Source of the DNA: Yinghuangia seranimata
GTDB lineage: Bacteria; Actinomycetota; Actinomycetes; Streptomycetales; Streptomycetaceae
Assembly (NCBI RefSeq): GCF_029953285.1
Contig: NZ_JASAOI010000066.1
Span: 1-43,663 of the forward strand
DNA: 43,663 bases
Direction: 5' to 3'
The notes below the pieces were generated by a model, which was not told the origin of the DNA, did no database searches, and was given only the letters and a program-made list of their open reading frames with translations. Below, one piece after another: positions 27,846 through 35,991 of the stretch; the first letter of the stretch is position 1, and every line of letters begins with the position of its first letter. Both the position numbers and the translations under genes were made by a program.

Positions 27846-28061
27846 GTGACGCCATTCTCTGATGTGCGCGTGCACGACCTCGTGATCTTCGACGAGATCG
27901 AGCTCTACGGCGAGCTGATCATCGCGGCGTCGCAGAGCGAAGGCCCGTTGTCCGCCGCGGAGATCGACGCGGTGCTGGGTCTGGGCGCCGCACGTCAGGC
28001 GGCCCGCCCCGCGGCGGCCGCGTGGTCCGAGTGCCCCGACGGGCCGGGCCGGCGTACCTGA
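27846..28061 (+). CDS. Small protein of unknown function
   Basis: A 71-residue, acidic, soluble protein. The first half (VHDLVIFDEIELYGELIIAA) looks like a short helix-strand unit, and SAAEIDAVLGL suggests an amphipathic helix; the tail is Ala/Arg/Pro-rich. I do not recognise the family. The GTG at 27846 is favoured because GAGGAGG lies eight bases upstream; the GTG at 27840 is too close to it. It is convergent with csoR, with a short hairpin between the two stop codons. Confidence 0.6.
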   Translation: MTPFSDVRVHDLVIFDEIELYGELIIAASQSEGPLSAAEIDAVLGLGAARQAARPAAAAWSECPDGPGRRT

Positions 28062-28090
28062 CGCCGGCCGACCCGCGGGCCGACCCGTCG

Positions 28091-28110
28091 CGCGCCGTCC
28101 GTGCGGCGCG
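28091..28110. terminator. Short hairpin between the small gene and csoR
   Basis: A 7-bp perfect inverted repeat (28091-28097 with 28104-28110) and 6-base loop sits between convergent stops; all G+C pairs. Confidence 0.5.
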
Positions 28111-28112
28111 GT

Positions 28113-28454
28113 TCAGGACCTGACGAGGCGCGCGATCGCCTGCGAGGCCTCCTTGACCTTCGCGTCCGCCTCGGGCCCGCCCTGCTCGACGGCGTGCGCG
28201 ACGCAGTGCGCCAGGTGCTCCTCGAGCATGCTGAGCGCGAAGGCCTGCAGCGCCTTGGTCGCGGCGGAGACCTGCGTGAGCACGTCGATGCAGTACTCGT
28301 CCTCGGTCACCATGCGCTGCAGCCCGCGCACCTGGCCCTCGATGCGGCGGAGCCGCTTGAGATGCTCGTCCTTGCGCGGGCTGTAGCCGTGCCCCGCGTG
28401 GGTGTGCCCGGCCGCCTGCTCCTTGCCCTGGGTGTCGACCGCTGTGGTGTCCAT
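28113..28454 (-). CDS. csoR: CsoR-type copper-sensing repressor
   Basis: A 113-residue all-helical DUF156 protein. The copper ligands Cys55, His80 and Cys84 keep the exact spacing of characterised CsoR proteins (x24 then x3). The core begins at about residue 26 (SPRKDEHLKRLRRIEGQ), and the His-rich N-terminal tail (GHTHAGHGY) may also bind metal. In the apo form CsoR tetramers bind GC-rich operators; Cu(I) releases them. A matching operator is within its own promoter, so autoregulation is expected. No copA or copZ gene is in the window, so other targets must lie elsewhere. The same gene neighbours pit genes in Streptomyces coelicolor and S. lividans as I recall. Confidence 0.92.
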   Translation of the reverse strand: MDTTAVDTQGKEQAAGHTHAGHGYSPRKDEHLKRLRRIEGQVRGLQRMVTEDEYCIDVLTQVSAATKALQAFALSMLEEHLAHCVAHAVEQGGPEADAKVKEASQAIARLVRS

Positions 28455-28460
28455 ACCGCA

Positions 28461-28489
28461 AACTTACCCCCGGGGGGTATTTTCGGCAA
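28461..28489 (-). promoter_or_regulatory. csoR promoter with CsoR operator in the spacer
   Basis: Read on the minus strand: -35 TTGCCG (28489-28484), a 17-base spacer, -10 TAAGTT (28466-28461), six bases, then the ATG at 28454. The 15-base near-palindrome TACCCCCGGGGGGTA at 28465-28479 fills the spacer and touches the -10 box. It matches the C-tract/G-tract form of known CsoR operators, so repressor binding would block RNA polymerase. There is no room for a leader, so the transcript should be leaderless. Confidence 0.8.
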
Positions 28490-28739
28490 GCGGTGCGCGC
28501 TTCTGAGGCACGCTCCCGCCCCGGGCCCGCAGTGTGACTTCCGCAACATCGCGCAAGGTGCGGGAACCCGGTGGCCCGGACGACGGTACGTCCCCTTATC
28601 TTCCCCCGCACCGCCCGTCCGCCGCACGGGAGCGGCCGATTCCGGTTGCCGGCGCACGTCGCCCGGATGCCTCTTGGTGGTGGCGCGCGTGCACCCTGTC
28701 ACGCCCGGGTACCAGGCGTGAGGTGTCGCGTCCCCCTGG

Positions 28740-28771
28740 TTTGTGAACCCGCGGTGACAAGCGCCTAGCAT
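28740..28771 (+). promoter_or_regulatory. PHO-box-like repeat and promoter of the DUF47-pit operon
   Basis: GTGA recurs exactly 11 bases apart (28743 and 28754), the spacing of PhoP direct repeats, read on the minus strand as GTCACC-type and GTTCAC-type units. It overlaps a possible -35 TTGTGA (28741-28746), with -10 TAGCAT at 28766-28771 (19-base spacer). The match to the 11-base consensus is partial, so PhoP control is likely but not certain. Confidence 0.5.
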
Positions 28772-28805
28772 CGTCAGGACCGCATTCCTCATCCCGGAGA
28801 TCTCT

Positions 28806-29426
28806 GTGCGATTGCGTCTGACCCCCAGGGAGACGAGCTTCTACGACATGTTCGCCACATCGGCGGACAACCTCGTCACCGGATCCAAGCTCCTGACCGA
28901 GCTGCTCGGCGCCGACGTCTCCGCACGACCGGAGATCGCCGAACGGATGCGGGCTGCCGAGCACGCCGGCGATGACGCGACCCACGCGATCATGCGCCAG
29001 CTCAACTCGTCGTTCATCACGCCGTTCGACCGCGAGGACATCTACACCCTGGCCTCGCAGCTCGACGACATCATGGATTACATGGACGAGGCCGTCGACC
29101 TCGTCGTGCTGTACCAGCTCGACGAGCTCCCGGCCCAGGTCGCGGACCAGATCGAGGTGCTGGTGCGGGCCGCGGAGCTGACCGCCGAGGTCATGCCGCG
29201 GCTGCGCACCATGAAAGACCTGACCGAGTACTGGATCGAGGTCAACCGGCTGGAGAACCAGGCCGACCAGATCCACCGCAAGCTGCTCGCGCACCTGTTC
29301 AGCGGCAAGTACGACGCGCTGACGGTGCTCAAGCTCAAGGGGATCGTCGACGCCCTCGAAGAGGCCGCCGACGGTTTCGAGCACGTCGCGAACACCATCG
29401 AGACCATCACGGTCAAGGAGTCCTGA
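28806..29426 (+). CDS. DUF47 (PhoU-like) Pit accessory protein
   Basis: A 206-residue, all-helical cytosolic protein of the DUF47 family, distant relatives of PhoU that are usually encoded beside Pit transporters and are thought to regulate their activity. Acidic metal-binding positions are visible in RMRAAEHAGDDATH and QLDDIMDYMDEAVD. GTG at 28806 has GGAG six bases upstream. It lies three bases ahead of the transporter gene, so the two should be co-translated. Confidence 0.9.
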   Translation: MRLRLTPRETSFYDMFATSADNLVTGSKLLTELLGADVSARPEIAERMRAAEHAGDDATHAIMRQLNSSFITPFDREDIYTLASQLDDIMDYMDEAVDLVVLYQLDELPAQVADQIEVLVRAAELTAEVMPRLRTMKDLTEYWIEVNRLENQADQIHRKLLAHLFSGKYDALTVLKLKGIVDALEEAADGFEHVANTIETITVKES

Positions 29427-29429
29427 CCG

Positions 29430-30431
29430 GTGGATCTCGTCCTGTTGGCGACCATCGCGATCGTCGTGATCGCGCTGGCGTTCGACTACACCAACGGGTT
29501 CCACGACGCGGCCAACGCCATAGCCACCTCGGTGTCGACCCGGGCGCTCACGCCCCGGGCCGCGCTGGCGATGGCCGCCGTCATGAACCTGGCCGGCGCG
29601 TTCGCGGGTGAACAGGTCGCGAAAACGGTCGGCAAAGGCATCATCGCCGCACCCCAGGGCGACCAAGGCCTGGTGATCGTGGCGGCCGCGTTGTTCGGCG
29701 CGATCGCCTGGAACCTCATCACATGGCGGCTCGGCCTGCCGTCGTCCTCCACGCACGCCCTCATCGGCGGCCTGGTCGGTGCGGCGCTCGCGGGGGCGCA
29801 GACCGTGTACTGGAGCGGTGTCGTCGACAAGGTGGTCATTCCGATGATCGTCTCGCCGATCATCGGCTTCACCGTGGCGTACCTGCTCATGGTCGCGATC
29901 CTGTGGGCGTTCCGGCGCCGCAACCCGCACAAGGTGACCCGCGGCTTCCGCGTCGCGCAGACCGTCTCGGCGGCCGGCATGGCCTTCGGCCACGGCCTCC
30001 AGGACGCGCAGAAGACCATGGGTCTGATCGTCATGGCGCTGGTGGTCGGGGGCTACCAGACCGACTACGACGTGCCGATCTGGGTGACCGTCGCTGCGGC
30101 GTGCGCGATCAGCGCGGGCACCTACGCGGGCGGCTGGCGCATCATGCGCACCCTCGGCCGCCGCATCATCGAGCTCGACCCGCCGCGCGGCTTCGCCGCA
30201 GAGGCGACCGCCGCCGGCGTCCTGTACACCACGGCGTTCGTCTACCAGGCCCCGGTCTCGACGACGCACACCATCACCTCGTCGATCCTCGGCGCCGGCG
30301 CGACCAAGCGCCTGTCCGCGGTCCGTTGGGGTGTGGCCGGCAACATCGTCAGCGCCTGGGTGCTGACCATTCCGGCCGCCGCGCTCGTCTCGGCCGCCTC
30401 GTACGGCATCCTGGCGCTGATCTTCCTGTAA
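29430..30431 (+). CDS. pit: Low-affinity inorganic phosphate transporter
   Basis: A 333-residue integral membrane protein with about 10 helices. The two inverted Pit repeats are marked by FDYTNGFHDAANAIATS near residues 14-30 and by a related APVSTTHTITSSILGAG stretch near 272-288; SSSTHALIGG near 108-117 is also typical. It imports metal-phosphate in symport with protons. It forms a two-gene operon with the DUF47 gene and ends before a long bidirectional hairpin facing pstB. Streptomyces have two pit genes; this one matches the one next to csoR and pst. Confidence 0.93.
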   Translation: MDLVLLATIAIVVIALAFDYTNGFHDAANAIATSVSTRALTPRAALAMAAVMNLAGAFAGEQVAKTVGKGIIAAPQGDQGLVIVAAALFGAIAWNLITWRLGLPSSSTHALIGGLVGAALAGAQTVYWSGVVDKVVIPMIVSPIIGFTVAYLLMVAILWAFRRRNPHKVTRGFRVAQTVSAAGMAFGHGLQDAQKTMGLIVMALVVGGYQTDYDVPIWVTVAAACAISAGTYAGGWRIMRTLGRRIIELDPPRGFAAEATAAGVLYTTAFVYQAPVSTTHTITSSILGAGATKRLSAVRWGVAGNIVSAWVLTIPAAALVSAASYGILALIFL

Positions 30432-30490
30432 GCCGTCCGCCGGCCGCGACGTCGCACGGAGCGGGCGGGACACGGCCGGACGCAGGCCCG

Positions 30491-30555
30491 GCACGACGCG
30501 AGAGGGCGGTTCCCCGCGGAGCATCCGCGGGGAACCGCCCTCTCGCACGTCGTGC
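30491..30555. terminator. Strong bidirectional terminator between pit and pstB
   Basis: A 21-bp perfect stem (30499-30519 with 30525-30545) around a 5-base loop is extended by another 8 bp (30491-30498 with 30548-30555) after a 2-base bulge. It insulates the convergent pit and pst operons. Confidence 0.92.
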
Positions 30556-30590
30556 GCCAAAACCGGCCGCCGTCCTCGGTGCCGGCCGGA

Positions 30591-31367
30591 TCAGCCGAAG
30601 CGGCCGGCGATGTAGTCGGCGGTCGCCTCGACCTCGGGCGCCGAGAAGATCTTCTCGGTGTCGCCGATCTCCACCAGCTTGCCGGGCAGGCCCGGGCCGG
30701 CCAGGTTGAAGAAGGCGGTGCGGTCGCTGACGCGGGCCGCCTGCTGCATGTTGTGCGTGACGATGACGATCGTGTACCGCTCCTTGAGCAGCGCGATCAG
30801 GTCCTCGATCGCGAGCGTGGAGATCGGGTCGAGCGCCGAGCACGGCTCGTCCATGAGCAGCACCTGCGGCTCGACGGCGATCGCGCGGGCGATGCACAGC
30901 CGCTGCTGCTGGCCGCCGGACAGCCCGGAACCGGGCTTGTTGAGGCGGTCCTTGACCTCGTTCCACAGGTTCGCGCCGCGCAGCGAGCGCTCGACGATGG
31001 CGTCGAGGTCGCCCTTCTTCTTGATGCCGTTCAGGCGCAGGCCCGCCGCGACGTTGTCGTAGATCGACATCGTCGGGAACGGGTTCGGGCGCTGGAACAC
31101 CATGCCGACCGTGCGGCGCACCGCGACCGGGTCGACCGTCGGACCGTACAGGTCCTGGCCGTCCAGCTGCACCGAGCCCTCGACCCGGGCGCCCGGGATG
31201 AGCTCGTGCATGCGGTTCAGGGTGCGGATGAAGGTCGACTTGCCGCAGCCGGAGGGGCCGATGAACGCCGTGACCGTCCGGGGCTCGATGGTCATCGAGA
31301 TGTCCTCGACGGCCAGGTGGCTGCCGTAGTAGGCGTTGAGTCCGGAGATTTCGATGCGCTTGGTCAT
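30591..31367 (-). CDS. pstB: Phosphate ABC transporter ATP-binding protein
   Basis: The ATPase of the high-affinity PstSCAB importer, 258 residues, standard length. Walker A is GPSGCGKST near 36-44, the signature LSGGQQQR follows near 148, and Walker B reads [12 protein letters not shown]. The ATG at 31367 has GAGG five bases upstream and matches the family's usual start ([15 protein letters not shown]). An in-frame ATG at 31448 overlaps the pstA stop as ATGA and would add 27 unstructured residues; initiation there cannot be excluded. Last gene of the pst operon. Confidence 0.95.
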   Translation of the reverse strand: MTKRIEISGLNAYYGSHLAVEDISMTIEPRTVTAFIGPSGCGKSTFIRTLNRMHELIPGARVEGSVQLDGQDLYGPTVDPVAVRRTVGMVFQRPNPFPTMSIYDNVAAGLRLNGIKKKGDLDAIVERSLRGANLWNEVKDRLNKPGSGLSGGQQQRLCIARAIAVEPQVLLMDEPCSALDPISTLAIEDLIALLKERYTIVIVTHNMQQAARVSDRTAFFNLAGPGLPGKLVEIGDTEKIFSAPEVEATADYIAGRFG

Positions 31368-31444
31368 GCCTGCCTCGTCACGGGCACCGGTGCCCGGGGT
31401 CGGTGTCTTCTGTCGCGGTTCGGGGATTCGGGTGGTCGCCACGG

Positions 31445-32515
31445 TCATCGCCCTGCCTTCGGGGCCTTCCACCGCGCGATCAGACGCGCGACGAGGTTGA
31501 GGAGCATCACGATGATGATGAGCGTGAGCGCCGCGGCCCACGCGCGGTCGGGGGCGAACCGGCTGCCGCTGTGGTTCTGGTCGAACACGAACAGCGGGAT
31601 CGAGCTCTGCCACCCCGAGAACGGGTCGGTGTTGATCGACTGCGACAGGCCGACGAGCAGCAGCAGCGGCGCCGTCTCGCCGATGACGCGGGCGATCGAG
31701 AGCATGACGCCCGTGATGATGCCGCCGATCGCGGTCGGCAGGACCACCTTGAGGACGGTGCGCCACTTCGGCACACCGAGCGCCAGGCTCGCCTCGCGCA
31801 GTTCGTTCGGGACGAGCTTCAGCATCTCCTCGGCGGACCGCACCACCGTCGGCAGCATCAGGATCGCGAGGGCCAGCGAGCCGGCGAAGCCGGACGCCTC
31901 GAAGCCGAGCGCGAGGATCCAGAACGCGTAGACGAACAGGCCCGCGACGATCGACGGGACACCCGTCATGACGTCGACGAAGAAGGTGATCGTGCGCGCG
32001 AGCCGGCCACGGCCGTACTCGACGAGGTAGATCGCGGTCAGTAGGCCGAGCGGGACGGCGATCAGTCCGGCCAGGCCGACCTGCTCCAGCGTGCCGATGA
32101 TGGCGTGGTAGATGCCGCCCTTGTCGTCGCGCGGGCCGACGCCGTTCATCGAGTGGCTGAGGAACTCGGGGGAGAGCTTCTCCCAGCCCTGCTGGACCGT
32201 GTACCAGAGGATCGACACCAGCGGGACGACCGCGACCACGAACGCGGAGTACACGATGCTGGTGGCCAGGCGGTCGCTCGCGCGGCGGCGGTCCTCGATC
32301 TGCCACGAGGCCAAGCTGACCACGACGACGTAGAACAGGCCGGCGAAGAAGCCGCCGAGCGCCCAGTTGCCCTGCACGGCCTTGGTGAGCAGGCCGACGC
32401 CGACGGCGGCCACGGCCACCGCCCACGGAATCCACGTGGGCATGCTGCGGCGGGTCAGCTGGAGCGGCTTGGGCTCCGCGGGGGGCGCGGCGGTGTCCGT
32501 CTTGACGATGCTCAT
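31445..32515 (-). CDS. pstA: Phosphate ABC transporter permease PstA
   Basis: A 356-residue inner-membrane permease. A 60-residue N-terminal part with two helices precedes the six-helix core; the EAA-type cytoplasmic loop reads [17 protein letters not shown] near 245-261. It pairs with PstC to form the translocation path. Its ATG overlaps the pstC stop as ATGA, so translation is coupled. Confidence 0.94.
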   Translation of the reverse strand: MSIVKTDTAAPPAEPKPLQLTRRSMPTWIPWAVAVAAVGVGLLTKAVQGNWALGGFFAGLFYVVVVSLASWQIEDRRRASDRLATSIVYSAFVVAVVPLVSILWYTVQQGWEKLSPEFLSHSMNGVGPRDDKGGIYHAIIGTLEQVGLAGLIAVPLGLLTAIYLVEYGRGRLARTITFFVDVMTGVPSIVAGLFVYAFWILALGFEASGFAGSLALAILMLPTVVRSAEEMLKLVPNELREASLALGVPKWRTVLKVVLPTAIGGIITGVMLSIARVIGETAPLLLLVGLSQSINTDPFSGWQSSIPLFVFDQNHSGSRFAPDRAWAAALTLIIIVMLLNLVARLIARWKAPKAGR

Positions 32516-33555
32516 GCGTTCGCCCCCGAGAACTCCTTGTGGCGGTTGATGACGACGCGCGCGGCACCGTTCACCAGCAGGGTGAGCACGAACAGCACGA
32601 GGCCGGAGGCGATGAGCGCCCCCCGGCCCAGGTCGTTCGACTCGGCGAACTGGTTCGCGATGTTCGCGGCGATCGTGTTCCCGCCAGGGTCCAGGATCTT
32701 GTACGTGAACTCCTGGCTGCTGGACAGCACCATCGCGACCGCGATGGTCTCGCCCAGCGCACGGCCGAGGCCGAGCATCGAGGCGCTGATGATGCCCGGC
32801 TTGCCGAACGGGAGCACCGCGGTGCGGATCATCTCCCAGCGCGTCGCGCCGAGCGCGAGCGCGGCCTCCTCGTGGGCGCGCGGCACCTGGAGGAAGACCT
32901 CGCGGGTCACCGCGGCGATGATCGGGAGGACCATGATCGCCAGGATGATGCCGCAGGTGAACAGCGTGCGGGCGGTGGTTCCCGTCTCGTCCTTGTCGAA
33001 GATCGGGATCCAGCCGAGGTAGTCGCTCAGCCAGGTGTGCAGGCCGAGCAGCTTCGGCGAGAGGAACACCAGGCCCCACAGGCCGAAGACGACCGAGGGG
33101 ACCGCCGCCAGCAGGTCGACGATGTACCCCAGGGTCTGCGCCACGCGCCGGGGCGCGTAGTGCGTGATGAAGAGAGCCACCCCCACCGCCACCGGGACCG
33201 CGATGAGCATCGCGATTCCGGCGCTGATGACCGTGCCACCGACCAGACCCGCGACACCGAAGGCGGGCTTGCTGCCGTCGGTGACCCAGGTCGAGTCGGT
33301 CAGGAAGTTCCCGTTGTTGTCGCCTAGCGCGTCCAGCGCCTTGACGACGAGGAACACCGCGATGCCGGCCATGATGACCAGCAGCGTGATGCCCGCGCCG
33401 CGCGACAGGCCGAGGAACACCCTGTCGCCGAGCCGTACCTGGGTCTTGTTGGGCTTCGCGTCGGCGCCGTGGGCCTGGTCGGCCTTGGGGCTCCGGCGGC
33501 TGCCGGAGTCGCGCTGGGCGTTGTCGCGCGACTCCGGCGTGATGGAGGTGGACAT
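32512..33555 (-). CDS. pstC: Phosphate ABC transporter permease PstC
   Basis: A 347-residue permease with a polar N-terminus of about 50 residues, then six helices. The EAA loop reads [17 protein letters not shown] near 227-243. GGAGAAGAG just before the ATG at 33555 is a clear ribosome binding site. It is the second gene of the pst operon, 37 bases after pstS. Confidence 0.95.
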   Translation of the reverse strand: MSTSITPESRDNAQRDSGSRRSPKADQAHGADAKPNKTQVRLGDRVFLGLSRGAGITLLVIMAGIAVFLVVKALDALGDNNGNFLTDSTWVTDGSKPAFGVAGLVGGTVISAGIAMLIAVPVAVGVALFITHYAPRRVAQTLGYIVDLLAAVPSVVFGLWGLVFLSPKLLGLHTWLSDYLGWIPIFDKDETGTTARTLFTCGIILAIMVLPIIAAVTREVFLQVPRAHEEAALALGATRWEMIRTAVLPFGKPGIISASMLGLGRALGETIAVAMVLSSSQEFTYKILDPGGNTIAANIANQFAESNDLGRGALIASGLVLFVLTLLVNGAARVVINRHKEFSGANA

Positions 33556-33592
33556 CTCTTCTCCGTGGCTGTCGATCAGGGCTGGTGCCGGA

Positions 33593-34753
33593 TCAGGACA
33601 GGGCGGCGACCGCGGTGCGGACCTTGGTGGCGATCTCGGCGGGGAGCGGCGCGTAGCCGTTCTTCGCGAGGATCGACTGGCCCTCCTCGCTCGAGGTGTA
33701 GGTCAGGAAGGACTTCACCAGCGGGAGCTTGTCCGCCGGGGTGCCCTTCTCGCACGCGATCTCGTAGGTCACCAGGACGATCGGGTAGGCACCCTCGGCC
33801 TTGGTCGCGTAGTCGAGCTGCAGCTTCAGGTCGTTGCCCGTGCCGGTGATCTTGGCCGCGGAGACGGCCTTGCCGGCCGCCTCGGGGGTGAGCTTGACCG
33901 GCGCGGCGGCACCGGTGTTGATCTGCGCGACGCCCAGGCCGGCGTTCTCCGCGAAGGAGCCCTCCATGTAGCCGATGGCGCCCGCGGTCGTCTTCACGAC
34001 GTTCGCGACACCGTCGCTGCCCTTGGCGCTCTGGCCCTCCTGGCTCGGCCAGTCCTGCGACGGGGCCGCGGCCCACGCGTCGCCGCCGGCGGCCTTGAGG
34101 TACTTGGTGAAGTTCTCGGTGGTGCCGGACTTGTCCGAGCGGTGCACGGCCTGGATCGGCGTGCTGGGCAGCGTCGCCTTCGGGTTCAGCGCCTTGATCT
34201 CGGCGGCGTCCCAGGTCTTGATCTGGCCGGCGAAGATGCCGGCGATCGTCTTCGCGTCCAGGACCAGGTCCTTGACGCCCGAGACGTTGTACGCGACCGC
34301 GATCGGGCCGGTCACCATCGGGAGGTTGATCGCCGGGGTGCCCTTGCACGCGGCGGTGCCCTTGGCGACGTCCGCGTCCGCGATCGACGCGTCGGAGCCG
34401 GCGAACGCGACCTGCGAGTCGAAGAACGCCTGGCGGCCCGCGCCGGAACCGTTGCCGTTGTACTCGACCTTGGCGCCCGAGCACTTCTGCTGGAAGGCCT
34501 TGACCCACTCGTCCATCGCGTTCTTCTGCGCGCTGGAGCCGGCGCCCTGCAGGGTGCCGGTCGGGCAGTCGAGCTTGGCCGGAGCTGCGGCGGAGGAAGA
34601 GCCACCAGGCGGGTTGGCGGCGTTCGTCGTCTCGCCCGACGCCGGCTTGTCGCTGTTGTCGTCGGAGCCGCAGGCGGTGAGCGTGAGCGCGCCGGCGACG
34701 GCTATCGCGGCGAAGGCGGCGCTGCGCCGAGCGAGTCGGGGCCGAGTGGTCAC
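33593..34753 (-). CDS. pstS: Phosphate-binding lipoprotein PstS
   Basis: The extracellular phosphate receptor of the Pst importer, 386 residues. The signal peptide ends in the lipobox LTAC (Cys28), then a Ser/Pro/Ala linker, then the binding domain with QGAGSSAQKNAMDEW, GSGAGRQAF and SDKSGTTENFTKYL, the phosphate-contacting loops. I start it at GTG 34753 because GGAAGGA lies about seven bases upstream and the signal peptide begins there; the longer frame to 34840 covers the PhoP-controlled promoter. Heads the pst operon. High expression under phosphate starvation is expected from the upstream PHO box. Confidence 0.95.
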   Translation of the reverse strand: MTTRPRLARRSAAFAAIAVAGALTLTACGSDDNSDKPASGETTNAANPPGGSSSAAAPAKLDCPTGTLQGAGSSAQKNAMDEWVKAFQQKCSGAKVEYNGNGSGAGRQAFFDSQVAFAGSDASIADADVAKGTAACKGTPAINLPMVTGPIAVAYNVSGVKDLVLDAKTIAGIFAGQIKTWDAAEIKALNPKATLPSTPIQAVHRSDKSGTTENFTKYLKAAGGDAWAAAPSQDWPSQEGQSAKGSDGVANVVKTTAGAIGYMEGSFAENAGLGVAQINTGAAAPVKLTPEAAGKAVSAAKITGTGNDLKLQLDYATKAEGAYPIVLVTYEIACEKGTPADKLPLVKSFLTYTSSEEGQSILAKNGYAPLPAEIATKVRTAVAALS

Positions 34754-34788
34754 GGCTGTTCCTTCCGATTGCTTCAAGAGCCTCGCGA

Positions 34789-34803
34789 TGACCACGGTGG
34801 TCA
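34789..34803 (-). repeat. Perfect palindrome in the pstS leader
   Basis: TGACCACGGTGGTCA is a 15-base palindrome around a single central base. If transcription starts near 34809 it lies early in the leader and could form a short hairpin or bind a second regulator. Confidence 0.45.
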
Positions 34804-34815
34804 CCGTCGATGCCG

Positions 34816-34870
34816 ACGTTAGGTCGCACGTGTGAAGCAAACGACGGGGGAAAGTGAACCGAGCGTGAAC
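34816..34870 (-). promoter_or_regulatory. PhoP-activated pstS promoter: four-unit PHO box plus -10
   Basis: On the minus strand four contiguous 11-base units run from 34870 to 34827: GTTCACGCTCG, GTTCACTTTCC, a degenerate CCCGTCGTTTG and CTTCACACGTG. TTCAC recurs at offsets 0, 11 and 33. Five bases later is TAACGT (34821-34816), a good -10, with no -35. That is the layout of PhoP-activated promoters in Streptomyces, where PhoP replaces -35 contacts. Confidence 0.82.
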
Positions 34871-34971
34871 ACAGGCAGGCCATCAGGGTTCACGCGACGG
34901 GCCCGGTTTCGCCGCCGCGCGGCTCGGGCGCGACGCGCTGATCAGGGCGTTTACCAGCGTTTTTGGGCGGT

Positions 34972-34993
34972 GTTCATCCTGTGTTCACAGTCG
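34972..34993 (+). promoter_or_regulatory. Second PHO-box repeat, opposite orientation
   Basis: GTTCATCCTGT and GTTCACAGTCG are consecutive 11-base units on the plus strand, about 100 bases upstream of the main box. A lone GTTCAC is at 34888. It may give extra PhoP binding; no plus-strand gene follows nearby. Confidence 0.55.
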
Positions 34994-35053
34994 TTGAGGC
35001 TTCCGTTCCGCCCGCTGTGTCCGTTTCTTGACCGCGGCGCGACCGGACGGTGG

Positions 35054-35986
35054 TCACCCCTCCGTCGGATACGGGGCGTGACGATCGACGGCCGCCACCG
35101 CGCCCCCGTCGACGTGCAGCGCGACGAACTCACCGGGCAGCAGGAGCTCGTCCGACGCCCTCCCGGGCTGCGCCGCGTGCCCCACCGCGCCGAGCAGCGC
35201 GGGCAGCACCGGGCGGTGCGTGCACACGATCACCGGGCCGCCCTCGGCGACCAGCACCTTGATCAGCTCCGCCGCGGCACCCGGCTGCTCCGCGTGCCCC
35301 TCCTCCGACAGCGCCGGCACCACCTCGACGGCGACGCCCGCCCGGATGCAGTACGGGTCGACCGACTCCAGGCAGCGCAGCGACGGCGAACTGAGCACCG
35401 CCGCCGGACCGTACGCGGCCAGCACCTCGCCCAACCGGTCGGCCTGCGCCCGCCCCGCGGCGGTCAGCGGCCGGTCCGCGTCGGCGTCCCGGTGCGCCGC
35501 GCGCGCCACCGCGCCGCAGTGCCGCAGCACGATCACCGGCGCCGTCGCGAACGGCACCGCGGTCAGCTCGGCGGTCAGCTTGGCGTCCCGGCGGTACGAC
35601 ATGAGCGTGCCGACCTCGTCGGGCGGCAGCCACACCAGCCGGTCCACCTCGCGGTTGGCCAGGAACCGCCCGGCGCGTGCCTCGGCCGCCCAGTAGCGGA
35701 CCAGCTTCAGGCGCTCGCCGACGGCGTACGACTGCACCCCGAGCTCACGGCCGAGCGCGGCGACGAAGCCGGTCTCCTCGTACACCTCGCGCACCGCGGC
35801 CATGGCGGCGTGCTCGCCGGGCTCGATCTTGCCCTTCGGCAGCGACCAGTCGTCGTAACGGGGTCTGTGGACGAGCGCCAGCTCGTAGCCGTGCGGGTTG
35901 TCGGCGGGACGCCACAGCACGGCGCCCGCGGCGCGCACCGGCGTACGCGCCGCCTCGTCGGACGGGTCGCCGCCGAACCGGCTCAT
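35054..35986 (-). CDS. NUDIX hydrolase - histidine phosphatase fusion (MutT1-like)
   Basis: A 310-residue two-domain protein. The N-terminal NUDIX domain (about 15-145) has a complete box: G-x5-E-x7-R-E-V-x-E-E-x-G-F at about residues 52-74. The C-terminal histidine phosphatase domain (about 155-300) has LRHCGAVARA, where the usual RHG reads RHC, and CTHRP for the second catalytic His. This matches mycobacterial MutT1, which hydrolyses 8-oxo-GTP and dinucleoside polyphosphates and is encoded next to ppk, as here. The ATG lies five bases after the CHAD gene stop, so it is third in the ppk operon. Confidence 0.88.
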   Translation of the reverse strand: MSRFGGDPSDEAARTPVRAAGAVLWRPADNPHGYELALVHRPRYDDWSLPKGKIEPGEHAAMAAVREVYEETGFVAALGRELGVQSYAVGERLKLVRYWAAEARAGRFLANREVDRLVWLPPDEVGTLMSYRRDAKLTAELTAVPFATAPVIVLRHCGAVARAAHRDADADRPLTAAGRAQADRLGEVLAAYGPAAVLSSPSLRCLESVDPYCIRAGVAVEVVPALSEEGHAEQPGAAAELIKVLVAEGGPVIVCTHRPVLPALLGAVGHAAQPGRASDELLLPGEFVALHVDGGAVAAVDRHAPYPTEG

Positions 35987-35991
35987 ACCGC

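Larger units (their letters stand above)
28455..28805. other. Divergent control region between csoR and the DUF47-pit operon
   Basis: About 350 bases with no supported gene. The left end holds the csoR promoter with its operator, the right end a PHO-box-like repeat and promoter for the phosphate genes. I see nothing specific in 28490-28735. Confidence 0.6.
34754..35053 (-). other. pstS control region
   Basis: Three hundred bases between pstS and the NUDIX gene. It holds the PHO boxes, the -10 candidate and a palindrome listed separately. Nothing else was recognised between 34894 and 34948 or in 34994-35053. Confidence 0.7.

Noticed and set aside
28101-28721. A 206-residue plus-strand open frame over csoR.
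   Set aside because: It is the complement of csoR and its control region; csoR has correct metal ligands and an operator.
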